Assembly: GCF_002192455.1 (NCBI RefSeq)
Contig: NZ_CP021744.1
Location: 1,798,001 to 1,862,000 of the forward strand
Length of the DNA stretch: 64,000 bases
Origin: Streptomyces albireticuli
GTDB lineage: Bacteria; Actinomycetota; Actinomycetes; Streptomycetales; Streptomycetaceae
Direction of reading: 5' to 3'
Under the pieces are notes generated by a model. It had not been told where the DNA came from. It made no database searches and saw nothing but the letters and a program-made list of their open reading frames with translations. Position 1 is the first letter of the stretch; every line of letters begins with the position of its first letter. Below are positions 24,334 through 32,379 of the stretch, one piece after another. Both the position numbers and the translations under genes were made by a program.

Positions 24334-25820
24334 ACGGCGGTCGCCTCCTTCGTGAGGGTGGTGGTCGTGGCGGCGGTGGCCGTGCGGTCCGGCCCGGCGT
24401 CCCGCCTGTGGAAGACGGCCGTCTGGGTGGGCGGCCCCACCTCGGGGTCGTCGGGTCCTACGGGCGCGAACCCGACTTCGTATCCGTGCCGTCCGGCGAC
24501 GTCGCCGGCCCAGGTACGGAACTCCTCGCGGGTCCACTCGAAGCGGTGGTCCGGGTGGCGGACCTGCCCGGCGGGGAGGGTCTCCCAGCGCACGTTGTAC
24601 TCCACGTTGGGGGTCGTGACGATCACCGTGGCCGGGCGGGCCGCGCCGAACACCGCGTACTCCAGGGCGGGCAGCCGGGGCGGGTCGAGGTGCTCTGTGA
24701 CCTCGCTGAGCACGGCGGCGTCGTATCCGGCCAGCCGCCGGTCGGTGTAGGCGAGGGAGCCCTGGAGGAGGCGCACCCGGGCCGCCTGGCGCTCGGACAT
24801 CCGCTCCAGGCCCAGCCGCCGGGCCGCCTCCTTCAGGGCGCGCATCGACACGTCGACGCCCACGACCTCGGTGAACCGGGGGTCCTTGAGCAGCTCGCCG
24901 ACCAGCTGGCCCTGTCCGCAGCCGAGGTCGAGGACGCGGGCGGCGCCGGCGGCGCGCAGCGCCCCGACGACGGCCTCGCGGCGCCGCACGGCGAGCGGGA
25001 CCGGCTTCTCGGCGGTGTCCTTCTCCTCGTCGACCGCGTTGTCGAGGCTCTCGGGCCCGGTGTCGTCGGCCTCGGCGAGCCGGGCGAGGGCGTCGCGGGT
25101 GAGGGAACGGCGGCGGGCGAGATAGCGGTTGGTGATCAGCACCTGTTCGGGGTGGCGCTCCAGCCAGCCCTCGCCGGCGCGCAGCAGCTTCTCCACCTCG
25201 TCGGGCGACACCCAGTAGTGCTTGGAGTCGTCGAGGACCGGGAGGAGGACGTAGAGGTGGCGCAGGGCCTCCGCGAGCGTCAGCTCGCCCTCCAGCGCCA
25301 GGCGGACGTAGCGCGAGTCGCCCCACTCCGGGAACCGCTCGTCCAGCGGCACCGGCTCCGCCGTCACGGACCAGCCCAGCGGGGCGAAGAGCCGCTCCAC
25401 CAGGCCGGCGCCGCCGCGCGCGGGCAGGACGGGCACCTCGACGCGCAACGGCCGTGCCACGCCCGGCAGTTCGGGCCGGGCCGCGCACTGGCCCTTGACG
25501 GCGCTGCCGAACACGCCGCCGAGCGCGACGGCGAGCAGCGAGGACGCCGCGTACGGGCGGTCGTTGACGTACTGCGCGAGCGCGGAGTCGGGTGCGGCGC
25601 CGCGCCCCTTGCCCCTGGCGCTCCGTACCAGCGCCACGGGGTCGATCTCCAGCAGCATTGCCACGGTGCAGCGTTCGGCCGTCGCCTCGGGGTAGAGGAC
25701 GTGGGCCGTGCCGTGCGCGGTGGAGAACCGCTGCGCGCGGTCGGGGTGTTTGTGCAGCAGGAAACCGAGGTCGGTGGCGGGTGATCCGGCGGTGCCGGTG
25801 GTACTTATCGTCAGGAACAC
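24330..25820 (-). CDS. hen1: Hen1, 3'-terminal RNA ribose 2'-O-methyltransferase
   Basis: A 496-aa protein. The N-terminal half is the bacterial Hen1 ligase-activating domain (VFLTISTTG ... DLGFLLHKHPDR ... YVNDRPYAASSLLAVALGGVFG). The C-terminal half is a SAM methyltransferase (VLDLGCGQGQLVGELLKD near 290) with the Hen1 metal-site pattern EVTEH followed by DHRFEW. It marks repaired RNA 3' ends by 2'-O-methylation and stabilises Pnkp for ligation. The GTG at 25820 gives the normal family start; the longer in-frame extension overlaps the neighbouring gene region. It forms a cassette with pnkp. Confidence 0.93.
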   Translation of the reverse strand: MFLTISTTGTAGSPATDLGFLLHKHPDRAQRFSTAHGTAHVLYPEATAERCTVAMLLEIDPVALVRSARGKGRGAAPDSALAQYVNDRPYAASSLLAVALGGVFGSAVKGQCAARPELPGVARPLRVEVPVLPARGGAGLVERLFAPLGWSVTAEPVPLDERFPEWGDSRYVRLALEGELTLAEALRHLYVLLPVLDDSKHYWVSPDEVEKLLRAGEGWLERHPEQVLITNRYLARRRSLTRDALARLAEADDTGPESLDNAVDEEKDTAEKPVPLAVRRREAVVGALRAAGAARVLDLGCGQGQLVGELLKDPRFTEVVGVDVSMRALKEAARRLGLERMSERQAARVRLLQGSLAYTDRRLAGYDAAVLSEVTEHLDPPRLPALEYAVFGAARPATVIVTTPNVEYNVRWETLPAGQVRHPDHRFEWTREEFRTWAGDVAGRHGYEVGFAPVGPDDPEVGPPTQTAVFHRRDAGPDRTATAATTTTLTKEATAV

Positions 25821-25971
25821 CCGCCCGATTATCGTGGCTTGCGCCCGCCTTTTCCCAGTTCTTTTCGCCCTGCTGACCTGCCCCGGCCACGGCCTGAGGG
25901 GGCGACCGACACGCGTCCCGCGCGGGCGGAGGCCGGCGGCCCCGCCCGGCGGGAGCCCGCGGGGCACCGCC

Positions 25972-26880
25972 TCAGGGCCGGAGGGCGCGGGCCAGTTCCG
26001 CGATGCGGTCGGGGCCCACGCGGCAGCAGCCGCCTATGAGACGGGCGCCGGCGGACGTCCAGGCGGCGACGCGGTCCGGGGCGAAGGTGGGGCTGCCGCG
26101 CCAGGCCCGCGCCCGGGCGTCCCACTCCTCGCCGCTGTTGGGGTAGACGACCACGGGTTTCCCGGTGGTCTCCGCGGCGAGGGCGACGGCCCGGTCGACG
26201 TCGGCCGGCTCGCAGCAGTTGACCCCGACGGCGATCACCTGGTCGTTCCCGGCGGCGAGCGCGAAGGCGTCGCGCAGCGGCTGACCGGCCCGGGTCCGCT
26301 CGCCCGCGACGCTGTAGGAGAGCCAGACCGGCACCCCGCAGGGCTCCACGGCCCGGAGCAGGGCCTCGGCCTCGTCGGCGTCCGGGACGGTCTCCAGGGC
26401 GAGGACGTCCGGGGCGGCCTCCGCGAGCGTCTCCACGCGCGGCCGGTGGAACCGCTCCAGCTCGGCCACGCCCAGGCCGTACCGGCCGCGGTACTCGCTG
26501 CCATCGGCGAGCATCGCCCCGTACGGCCCCACCGAGGCCGCGACCCGGACCGGGGCGCCTTGCCCGTCCCCGGCCTCCCGGGCCAGCGTCACGCTGCTCC
26601 GCAGCAGGGCCGCGGCCTTCTCCCGCCCGATGCCCCGGCGGGCGAAGCCCTCGAACGTGGCCTGATAGCTGGCGGTGATGAGCACCTGTGCGCCCGCTCG
26701 GGCGTAGGCGGCGTGCGCGGCCCGGATCTGCCCCGGGTCGTCGGCGAGCAGCCGGGCGGACCACAGGGCGTCGGACAGATCGCACCCTTGCGCCACGAGC
26801 TGGTTGGACAGACCGCCGTCCAGGACGAGCGGTCCGCGCGCCAGCGCGTCGGCGAGCGGTACGGCGGGAGCGGGCGTCAC
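25972..26880 (-). CDS. mmuM: Homocysteine S-methyltransferase
   Basis: A 302-aa TIM-barrel enzyme with the zinc ligands in AVGVNCCEP and LIGGCCRVGP, and the typical start LVLDGGLSNQLVAQGCDL. It methylates homocysteine from S-methylmethionine or SAM to give methionine. Two close GTG starts exist (26886 and 26880); the second has the better spacing from GAGGA. It stands alone, 151 bp downstream of hen1's start region on the same strand; no S-methylmethionine transporter gene is adjacent. Confidence 0.9.
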   Translation of the reverse strand: MTPAPAVPLADALARGPLVLDGGLSNQLVAQGCDLSDALWSARLLADDPGQIRAAHAAYARAGAQVLITASYQATFEGFARRGIGREKAAALLRSSVTLAREAGDGQGAPVRVAASVGPYGAMLADGSEYRGRYGLGVAELERFHRPRVETLAEAAPDVLALETVPDADEAEALLRAVEPCGVPVWLSYSVAGERTRAGQPLRDAFALAAGNDQVIAVGVNCCEPADVDRAVALAAETTGKPVVVYPNSGEEWDARARAWRGSPTFAPDRVAAWTSAGARLIGGCCRVGPDRIAELARALRP

Positions 26881-26940
26881 AGGCACTCCTCGGGGTTCGG
26901 TGTGTCTTCTCGTCGGTCGCCGGTGGGCCCGGCCTCGGCC

Positions 26941-27864
26941 TCAGCCGAGCTGGGAACCGACCTCCGAGGAGATCAGCTCCAGGTGGTCGAGGTCGTCCAG
27001 GTCCAGGATCTGGAAGTAGATCCTGGACGAGCCCGTCTCCGCGTAGCGGCCGATCTTGTCGACCACCTCGGCGGGCGAGCCGGCCAGGCCGTTCGCCTTG
27101 AGCTCCGCCACGTCACGGCCGATGACGGCCGCCCGCCGCGCCACCTCGGCGTCGTCCTTGCCGACACAGGCGACCAGGGCGTTGGAGTACACCAGGTCGT
27201 CCTTCTTGCGGCCGAACTCCTCGGCCGCGGCCCGCACCCGGCCGAACTGCCGCTCGCTGTCCTCGACCGAGGCGAAGGGGATGTTGAACTCGTCCGCGTA
27301 CTGCGCGGCGAGCCGGGGGGTGCGCTTGGCGCCGTGGCCGCCGATCAGGACCGGCACCTTGCCCTGGGCGGGTTTGGGCAGCGCCGGGGAGTCGGCCAGC
27401 TGGTAGTACGTGCCGTCGAAGTCGAAGGTCTTGCCCACCTCGGTCGCCCACAGGCCCGTGACGATCGCGAGCTGCTCCTCCAGGCGGCCGAACTTCTCCT
27501 TGGGGAAGGGGATGCCGTACGCCTTGTGCTCCTCCTCGAACCAGCCCGCGCCCAGGCCGAGCTCGACCCGGCCGCCGGACATCTGGTCGACCTGCGCCAC
27601 CTGGATGGCCAGCACACCGGGCAGCCGGAACGTGCCCGCGGTCATCAGCGTGCCGAGCCGGATGCGCCGGGTCTCACGGGCGAGGCCGGCCAGGGTGATC
27701 CAGGCGTCGGTCGGGCCGGGCAGGCCGTCGGCGGAGCCCATGGCGAGGTAGTGGTCGGAGCGGAAGAAGGCGTCGAAGCCGAGGTCCTCGGCGGCCTTGG
27801 CGACGGTGAGCAAGGTGTCATAGCTCGCCCCCTGCTGGGGCTCGGTGAAGATACGCAGATCCAT
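26941..27864 (-). CDS. LLM-class F420-dependent oxidoreductase
   Basis: A 307-aa luciferase-like TIM barrel with the family start MDLRIFTEPQQGASYDTLLTVA, the GLGAGWFEEEHKAYG motif and VPVLIGGHGAKRTPRLAA. In actinobacteria such proteins usually use F420 as hydride carrier, though FMN cannot be excluded. The ATG at 27864 is preceded by GGAGG. It is separated by 60 bp from mmuM and may be co-transcribed. The substrate is unknown. Confidence 0.88.
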   Translation of the reverse strand: MDLRIFTEPQQGASYDTLLTVAKAAEDLGFDAFFRSDHYLAMGSADGLPGPTDAWITLAGLARETRRIRLGTLMTAGTFRLPGVLAIQVAQVDQMSGGRVELGLGAGWFEEEHKAYGIPFPKEKFGRLEEQLAIVTGLWATEVGKTFDFDGTYYQLADSPALPKPAQGKVPVLIGGHGAKRTPRLAAQYADEFNIPFASVEDSERQFGRVRAAAEEFGRKKDDLVYSNALVACVGKDDAEVARRAAVIGRDVAELKANGLAGSPAEVVDKIGRYAETGSSRIYFQILDLDDLDHLELISSEVGSQLG

Positions 27865-28111
27865 ACCTCCATCCTGCCTTGCCGCACAGGCGTCAACCGC
27901 CCACACCCTGCCCCGCCCCACCCTCCCCGGTCGGGTGAATTCGGCCCGCCCGGGACAGGTGTCGGCGGGCTCGCCAGTGTCCGTGGCGACCGGTGATCGT
28001 TGGCTCGGGCGGAGCCGGACCGCCCGGCCCGCGCACCGGTGTCCGCTGCCGGAGGCGACGACCGCAACGCCGCCCGCCCGCACCGGGAGGGCCAGGGCCG
28101 AGGAGGCCGCG

Positions 28112-28306
28112 ATGACCCAGGAAGCCGTGCCCGAAGAAACGGTGCCCGCACAGGCCGCTCCCGCGCAGCAGGGCGCGCCCAAGGGCCTGCTTCAGCAGAT
28201 GGAGGAGCTGATGGCCGCGCTGAACGCCGATCTGTCGCAGCTCGACGCCGATCTCCAGTCGCCCGGCGAGCACTCCGCGCACAGCGGCGGAGGCGGTGCC
28301 GGCTGA
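28112..28306 (+). CDS. Small acidic hypothetical protein, 64 aa
   Basis: Starts ATG at 28112 after AGGAGG. The first 20 residues are rich in Ala, Pro, Glu and Gln (MTQEAVPEETVPAQAAPAQQ). A short amphipathic helix follows (LLQQMEELMAALNADLSQL), then a Gly-rich tail ending AHSGGGGAG. I do not recognise the family. It faces the DUF6099 gene, with stops 12 bp apart. The strong ribosome site and helical core support a real gene. Confidence 0.55.
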   Translation: MTQEAVPEETVPAQAAPAQQGAPKGLLQQMEELMAALNADLSQLDADLQSPGEHSAHSGGGGAG

Positions 28307-28317
28307 GCGTCCGCCCC

Positions 28318-28776
28318 TCACGCGGCGCCTCCCTCGCGCTCGCGCAGGGCGAGCCGTCTCTGTAACCAGCGCACCCGGTCGCTCGTCTCGTCAGCGGCGT
28401 CGATCGCCTCCATGCACTGCCAGTACAAGGCGTCCTCGTCCGACGAGCAGGCGACGCCCACCAGGGCTATGCCGACCTCCCCGAGCAGGCCGCACAGGCC
28501 CGCCAGCGCGACCCAGGGATCGCGCACCTCACTGAGGTGCGCCGCCCGTATCGCCCCGGCGCGCGGCGTCTGACGCAGCGCGCCGGAGGCGCGGGCGCCT
28601 GCCTCGCTCAGACCGCCCGCCGCGGCCCGCGCCTCGAACGGGCCGTGGACCGCGAGATGACTTCCGATGGCACCCGCCAGGGCCTGGGTCTGCCATGCCT
28701 CGCCGACGATGTCCTGCACCGCCCTGGCCTGCGCCAATGCCGTCCGGGTGGCTCCGATGAGCCGCGTTGCGTCCAT
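28318..28776 (-). CDS. DUF6099 family protein
   Basis: A 152-aa mostly helical protein resembling the Streptomyces DUF6099 family: start MDATRLIGATRTALAQARAVQDIV, central GAIGSHLAVHGP and the conserved VACSSDEDALYWQCMEAIDAADE motif. The ATG at 28776 follows GGGGGA; an in-frame GTG 24 bp upstream is less likely. No signal peptide or membrane segment is seen. Function is not known. It converges with the small gene at 28112. Confidence 0.78.
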   Translation of the reverse strand: MDATRLIGATRTALAQARAVQDIVGEAWQTQALAGAIGSHLAVHGPFEARAAAGGLSEAGARASGALRQTPRAGAIRAAHLSEVRDPWVALAGLCGLLGEVGIALVGVACSSDEDALYWQCMEAIDAADETSDRVRWLQRRLALREREGGAA

Positions 28777-28981
28777 GTGCGGTCCCCCACTTTCCGACAC
28801 TGCCGCCCTGCTTACCGCTTCTCACTACTCAGCGTGACGGCTAACCGCCGGAAACGCCAGGGGAATTCAGAAATCTGTGGATACCAGATGCGGTGTGGAG
28901 AACTCAATCACTCCGGAGAGTGACGAACCGCCAGATCTGGATCCACTCACTCCGGTACCGGCCCATCCGGCTCCCTCCGGC

Positions 28982-29580
28982 TCACTCCGGCTCAGTTCGA
29001 TTCGCCGCGGCCCCGCCGCCGTCCGGCCCGGACGGTCGCCCCGGACGGTCGGCCCGGGGGAACCGCCGCTCGTTACGGTCGATCTTCGCCGCCAGCGCGG
29101 CGCCGGGTCGACACCCAGCGCGTGGCAGAACTGGAGCAGATACGCCAGGACGTCCGCGACCTCGTCCTCCACCCGGCCCGCGGTCTCCGGGTCCTCCATC
29201 ACCCGCGCCGACTGCTCCGGCGTCAGCCACTGGAAGATCTCCACGAGTTCGGCGGCCTCGACGCTCAGCGCCGCCGCGAGGTTCTTCGGGGTGTGGAACG
29301 GCTGCCAGTCCCGCGCCGCCGCGAACTCCGCCAGCCGGAGCTGGAGGGCCTTCAGCTCGCCGGGGCCGCCAGGGCGCTCGCCCGATCCCCCGAAGGACCC
29401 GCCGGAAGCACCCGGAGCACCGGCTTCACCAGCCGCGCCGACCTCCCCGACCGCGCCCGCGGCCTCCGCCGCCCCCTCCGCCACCGGCCCCCGGGTCACC
29501 CGGGACTCCTCCCGCGACCTGGCCGCACCCACCGGAAGCCCCACCGGCCCCTCCTCATACTCTTTCCGCGTTTCGCTCAC
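28982..29580 (-). pseudogene. MazG-like nucleotide pyrophosphohydrolase, apparent frameshift
   Basis: The MazG-like domain is plain: LKALQLRLAEFAAARDWQPFHTPKNLAAALSVEAAELVEIFQW, then VEDEVADVLAYLLQFCHALGVDP with the acidic metal ligands. Right after VDP, near 29098-29105, the frame changes: the expected tail AALAAKIDRNERRFPRAD continues in another frame and stops at 28982. One base in a G/C run is missing. As written, the protein instead runs on with 64 unrelated residues to 28867. The first 70 residues before the domain are Gly/Ala/Glu-rich and may be partly untranslated. The family hydrolyses non-canonical NTPs. The error may be in the sequence, since the metal-binding core is intact. Confidence 0.72.
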
Positions 29581-30778
29581 ACCCCAGGTCTACCACCGAC
29601 ACCCCCGGCTCCCCCGCCCCCTGAGCATCACTCCAGGCGTCCCCCTCGGGCTCCCCCGCACCACCCCGCACCGTCCCCACCAAGCGCACATGCCCCCGCT
29701 CGCACATCTGCCGTGCCACCGTCAGCAGCTCGCGCGTCTGCCCCGGGTCCAGGCACCGGTCGAGGCCGTCCGCCAGCACCGTGAGCGCCTGCCGCGCGGG
29801 CAGCACCTCCGCGACCGGGTCCATGTCCAGCACCCCCGGCCCCGTCATGAGCACCAGGCACAGGGCCAGATAGCGCAGCTCGCCGTCGCCCAGCCGCTCC
29901 AGCGGCGTCCCGGCGCCCGCCGCCCGGCCCAGGACCGCCCGTACGAGACCGCCTTCCAGGGCCTGCGCCGACAGCTCCTCCACCGGGCCGCGGCAGCCCG
30001 CTCCCACCGCGGTCACCAGGGCGGCGTGCCGGGTGGCGCACTCGTGGCGGGTACGGGCGAGAACCGCGGCAACGTTGTCACACGCGCCGCGCAGCAGCCC
30101 GTCGCGCGCGGCGACCGGAGCGCGCATCAGCTCCGGGCGGGGGTCGCAGACGAAGACGGAGCGCAGCGCCACCACGACCTGCTCGGCGGCGTCGAGGACC
30201 AGCCGCTGACCGGCCGTCTTGCCCGCGACCCGCAGGGGCAGCAGCGCCGTGCCGAGCCGGTCGTCCGGCAGGGGCGCGCGCGTGACGGGGACGGTCCCGG
30301 CCGTGTGCCAGGCGGCCTCGACCCGGCGCAGCCCGGGGTCGCGCAGGGCCGTGGAGAGCAAGGTGCGTCCCCCGCCGGTCAGCCGCTCGCCGACCATGCG
30401 GAGTTCCGGTTCGGCCTGGACGGCGATGTCGAGCAGGACCGGGCCCGCCGGCCCCTCGACGGTGCAGCCGATCCGGAACCCCCGCCGCCCCTGGGCGTCC
30501 GGCCGGGCCCGGTGCGGCACGCACGTGGCGGCGCCGCCGGGCACGGAGGCGAGGGCCTCCTCCAGGGTGTCGCCGCCCGCGAGCCTGGCGAGGGCCTCGT
30601 ACGCCTGGAGGGCGCTGGACTTGCCGCTGCCGCTCGGCCCCCGGAAGAGCGTCAGCGGCCCGAGCCGGAAGACAGCGTTCCGGTGGGTCCGGAAGGCGGA
30701 GAGGCGCAGTTCGGTCACCGCGGGCCGGTGCGGCGGGGCAGCGGCCGGAAGCGGCGGTCGGGCACGGCGTACGTCCAT
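29555..30778 (-). CDS. AAA/RecF-SMC-like ATPase
   Basis: A 407-aa P-loop protein: ELRLSAFRTHRNAVFRLGPLTLFRGPSGSGKSSALQAYEAL places Walker A (GPSGSGKSS) near residue 48. LERLGDGELRYLALCLVLMTGPGVLDMDPV is the ABC-type signature and Walker B region near the C-terminus, though the usual Walker B DE is replaced by MDP. The arrangement resembles RecF/OLD/SMC-like ATPases that act on DNA or other macromolecules. No nuclease or TOPRIM domain is visible. It overlaps the start of the MazG-like gene by 26 bp, so the two are probably coupled. Function unknown. Confidence 0.75.
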   Translation of the reverse strand: MDVRRARPPLPAAAPPHRPAVTELRLSAFRTHRNAVFRLGPLTLFRGPSGSGKSSALQAYEALARLAGGDTLEEALASVPGGAATCVPHRARPDAQGRRGFRIGCTVEGPAGPVLLDIAVQAEPELRMVGERLTGGGRTLLSTALRDPGLRRVEAAWHTAGTVPVTRAPLPDDRLGTALLPLRVAGKTAGQRLVLDAAEQVVVALRSVFVCDPRPELMRAPVAARDGLLRGACDNVAAVLARTRHECATRHAALVTAVGAGCRGPVEELSAQALEGGLVRAVLGRAAGAGTPLERLGDGELRYLALCLVLMTGPGVLDMDPVAEVLPARQALTVLADGLDRCLDPGQTRELLTVARQMCERGHVRLVGTVRGGAGEPEGDAWSDAQGAGEPGVSVVDLGCERNAERV

Positions 30779-30802
30779 GCCCGGACCGTATGTGCCGGCC
30801 GG

Positions 30803-31207
30803 TCAGCCAAACCGTTTTACCTGATCACTCTTCCTACGATCGGGGTACCCCGAGGCCACCTCCGTGCCCTCGGGGGCGAGCAGGAAGACATTGGTGTCGA
30901 CCCGGTGCATGCCGCTGCCCAGGCCGAAGACGACGCCGCTGGAGAAGTCCAGGATCCGCTTGGCGACGTCGGTGTCGGCGCTGGTGAGGTCGAGCAGCAC
31001 CGGGACGCGGGCGATCAGGTGCTCGGCGACCTCCCGGGCGTCGGCGAACACCTGGACGCGCAGCACGACGAGCTGACGCCGGTTCGGCTCCGGCTCCTCC
31101 TCGGGCAGGGCCCGGTGGTTGGGCCAGGACGGCCAGGCGTGGCCGCGCAGCGGCACGACCTCGGCCAGGCCCTCCCACTGCTCATCGGTGGCCTCGGACC
31201 TGTTCAC
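30803..31207 (-). CDS. sepF: SepF-like cell division protein
   Basis: A 134-aa protein whose C-terminal 80 residues form the SepF domain: VVLRVQVFADAREVAEHLIARVPVLLDLTSADTDVAKRILDFSSGVVFGLGSGMHRVDTNVFLLAP. SepF binds FtsZ and links it to the membrane. The N-terminal membrane-anchoring helix of canonical SepF is not obvious, and the gene is not in an ftsZ-ylm context, so this is one of the additional SepF paralogues found in Streptomyces. The GTG at 31207 follows GGAGGGG at good spacing. Confidence 0.85.
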   Translation of the reverse strand: MNRSEATDEQWEGLAEVVPLRGHAWPSWPNHRALPEEEPEPNRRQLVVLRVQVFADAREVAEHLIARVPVLLDLTSADTDVAKRILDFSSGVVFGLGSGMHRVDTNVFLLAPEGTEVASGYPDRRKSDQVKRFG

Positions 31208-31394
31208 CGGATCACCCCTCCGGGGAACGTGGTGGCTATGTACATCCCACAATCCTAGGGACAAACGCCCCGCTGGGCCGAATGACACACCGTCCGGACC
31301 CGGCGGACCGGTCCACGGGCCGGGGCTCCGGGCCGGACCGCGGGCCGGGCGACGACCCCTCGACGGGCCCCGGGAGGGCCTGGCCGGCCGGCGG

Positions 31395-32003
31395 TCAGGA
31401 GGACCGCGGCGCCAGTCCGCGCAGGACGAGGCCGACGAGCGCGTCGGTGTACGCGTGGGTGAGCGGGGCGTCGCCCATCAGCCAGCGGAAGGCGAGGGGG
31501 CCGGTGAGGAGCTCCAGGGCGACGCGGAGGTCGATGCCCGCCTCGACCTGCCCGTCCCGCTGCGCGGCGGCCAAGCGCTCGACGTACAGCCGGAGTTGGG
31601 GCTCCAGGATGCAGCTGACCAGTTCCGCGCCGAGGGTCGCGTCGGCGATGCCGGCGGCCGCGAGGGCGCGGGCGGGCAGGTCGTACCGGGGGTGGCTCAT
31701 GGTGTCGGCGGTGGCGCGGAGCACGGCCTTGAGGTCGGCGGCGAGGTCCCCGGTGTCGGGGATGCCGCGGGTGACCCCGGTGGCGTCCTGGCAGAGGTGC
31801 ACGACGGCGTCCCGGAGGATCGCGGCCTTCGACGGCCACCAGCGGTAGACGGTCTGCTTGCCGACACCGGCGCGGGCGGCGATGGCCTCGATCGTCAGCT
31901 TCGGGTACCCGACCTCGCTGACGAGTTCGAGGGTGGCTCCCATGATCGCGTGATGGGACCGGCGGCGGAGCCGCGTGGCGGAAGGTGCGCAGTTGGAGGA
32001 CAT
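31395..32003 (-). CDS. TetR family transcriptional regulator
   Basis: A 202-aa regulator. The helix-turn-helix reads LTIEAIAARAGVGKQTVYRWWPSKAAIL after AIMGATLELVSEVGYPK, and the remainder is a helical ligand-binding domain of the common C-terminal type (LRVALELLTGPLAFRWLMGD). The ATG at 32003 follows GGAGGA. A 35-bp palindrome lies 27 bp upstream, between this gene and the divergent small gene, and should be its operator. The ligand is unknown. Confidence 0.9.
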   Translation of the reverse strand: MSSNCAPSATRLRRRSHHAIMGATLELVSEVGYPKLTIEAIAARAGVGKQTVYRWWPSKAAILRDAVVHLCQDATGVTRGIPDTGDLAADLKAVLRATADTMSHPRYDLPARALAAAGIADATLGAELVSCILEPQLRLYVERLAAAQRDGQVEAGIDLRVALELLTGPLAFRWLMGDAPLTHAYTDALVGLVLRGLAPRSS

Positions 32004-32029
32004 GCCGCGTAGCCTAGACCTCGGCGAAC

Positions 32030-32064
32030 CGATACGTATCGTCTTGACAAGACGATACGTATCG
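32030..32064. promoter_or_regulatory. 35-bp perfect inverted repeat with embedded -35 (TetR operator)
   Basis: Two copies of the 12-bp palindrome CGATACGTATCG (32030-32041 and 32053-32064) with centres 23 bp apart. The whole stretch is itself a perfect 15-bp inverted repeat around TGACA. TTGACA at 32044-32049 is a consensus -35 for the rightward gene, with CAGACT (32067-32072) as a possible -10 at 17 bp spacing. A TetR dimer pair bound here would block that promoter. Confidence 0.88.
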
Positions 32065-32125
32065 TCCAGACTCATGGACATGCCGGGACGGAACGCCTCG
32101 GCTTACCGACGGAAGGAGAACCCTG

Positions 32126-32311
32126 ATGGGCAAGGGGTCAGGAAACATGCTGGGCGTCGGCGGCACCCGCGCCAACCTCTCCCGCAGCGCGATGCGCGGC
32201 GGCAAGAAGGGTGGGGTTCCCAAGAGCGGCGTCGACCCGATGGAACAGAAGCGGGAGCTGCTCCGCAAGCTCAAGGAAGCGCGGTCCACCGATGAATCCC
32301 CCGCGTCGTGA
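32126..32311 (+). CDS. DUF6243 family small basic protein
   Basis: A 61-aa protein beginning MGKGSGNMLGVGGTRANLSR, with a Lys/Gly-rich middle and the conserved tail VDPMEQKRELLRKLKEAR. It matches the small Streptomyces DUF6243 family. It starts after AAGGAG and is divergent from the TetR gene across the palindromic operator, so it is the likely regulated target. Basic charge suggests nucleic-acid contact, which is only a guess. Confidence 0.8.
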   Translation: MGKGSGNMLGVGGTRANLSRSAMRGGKKGGVPKSGVDPMEQKRELLRKLKEARSTDESPAS

Positions 32312-32379
32312 GGACCCTTCCATGAGAGGGCCGGCCGCGTGCGGAGCGCTCGTGCGCGGCCGGTTCACCCCCTGCGGCG

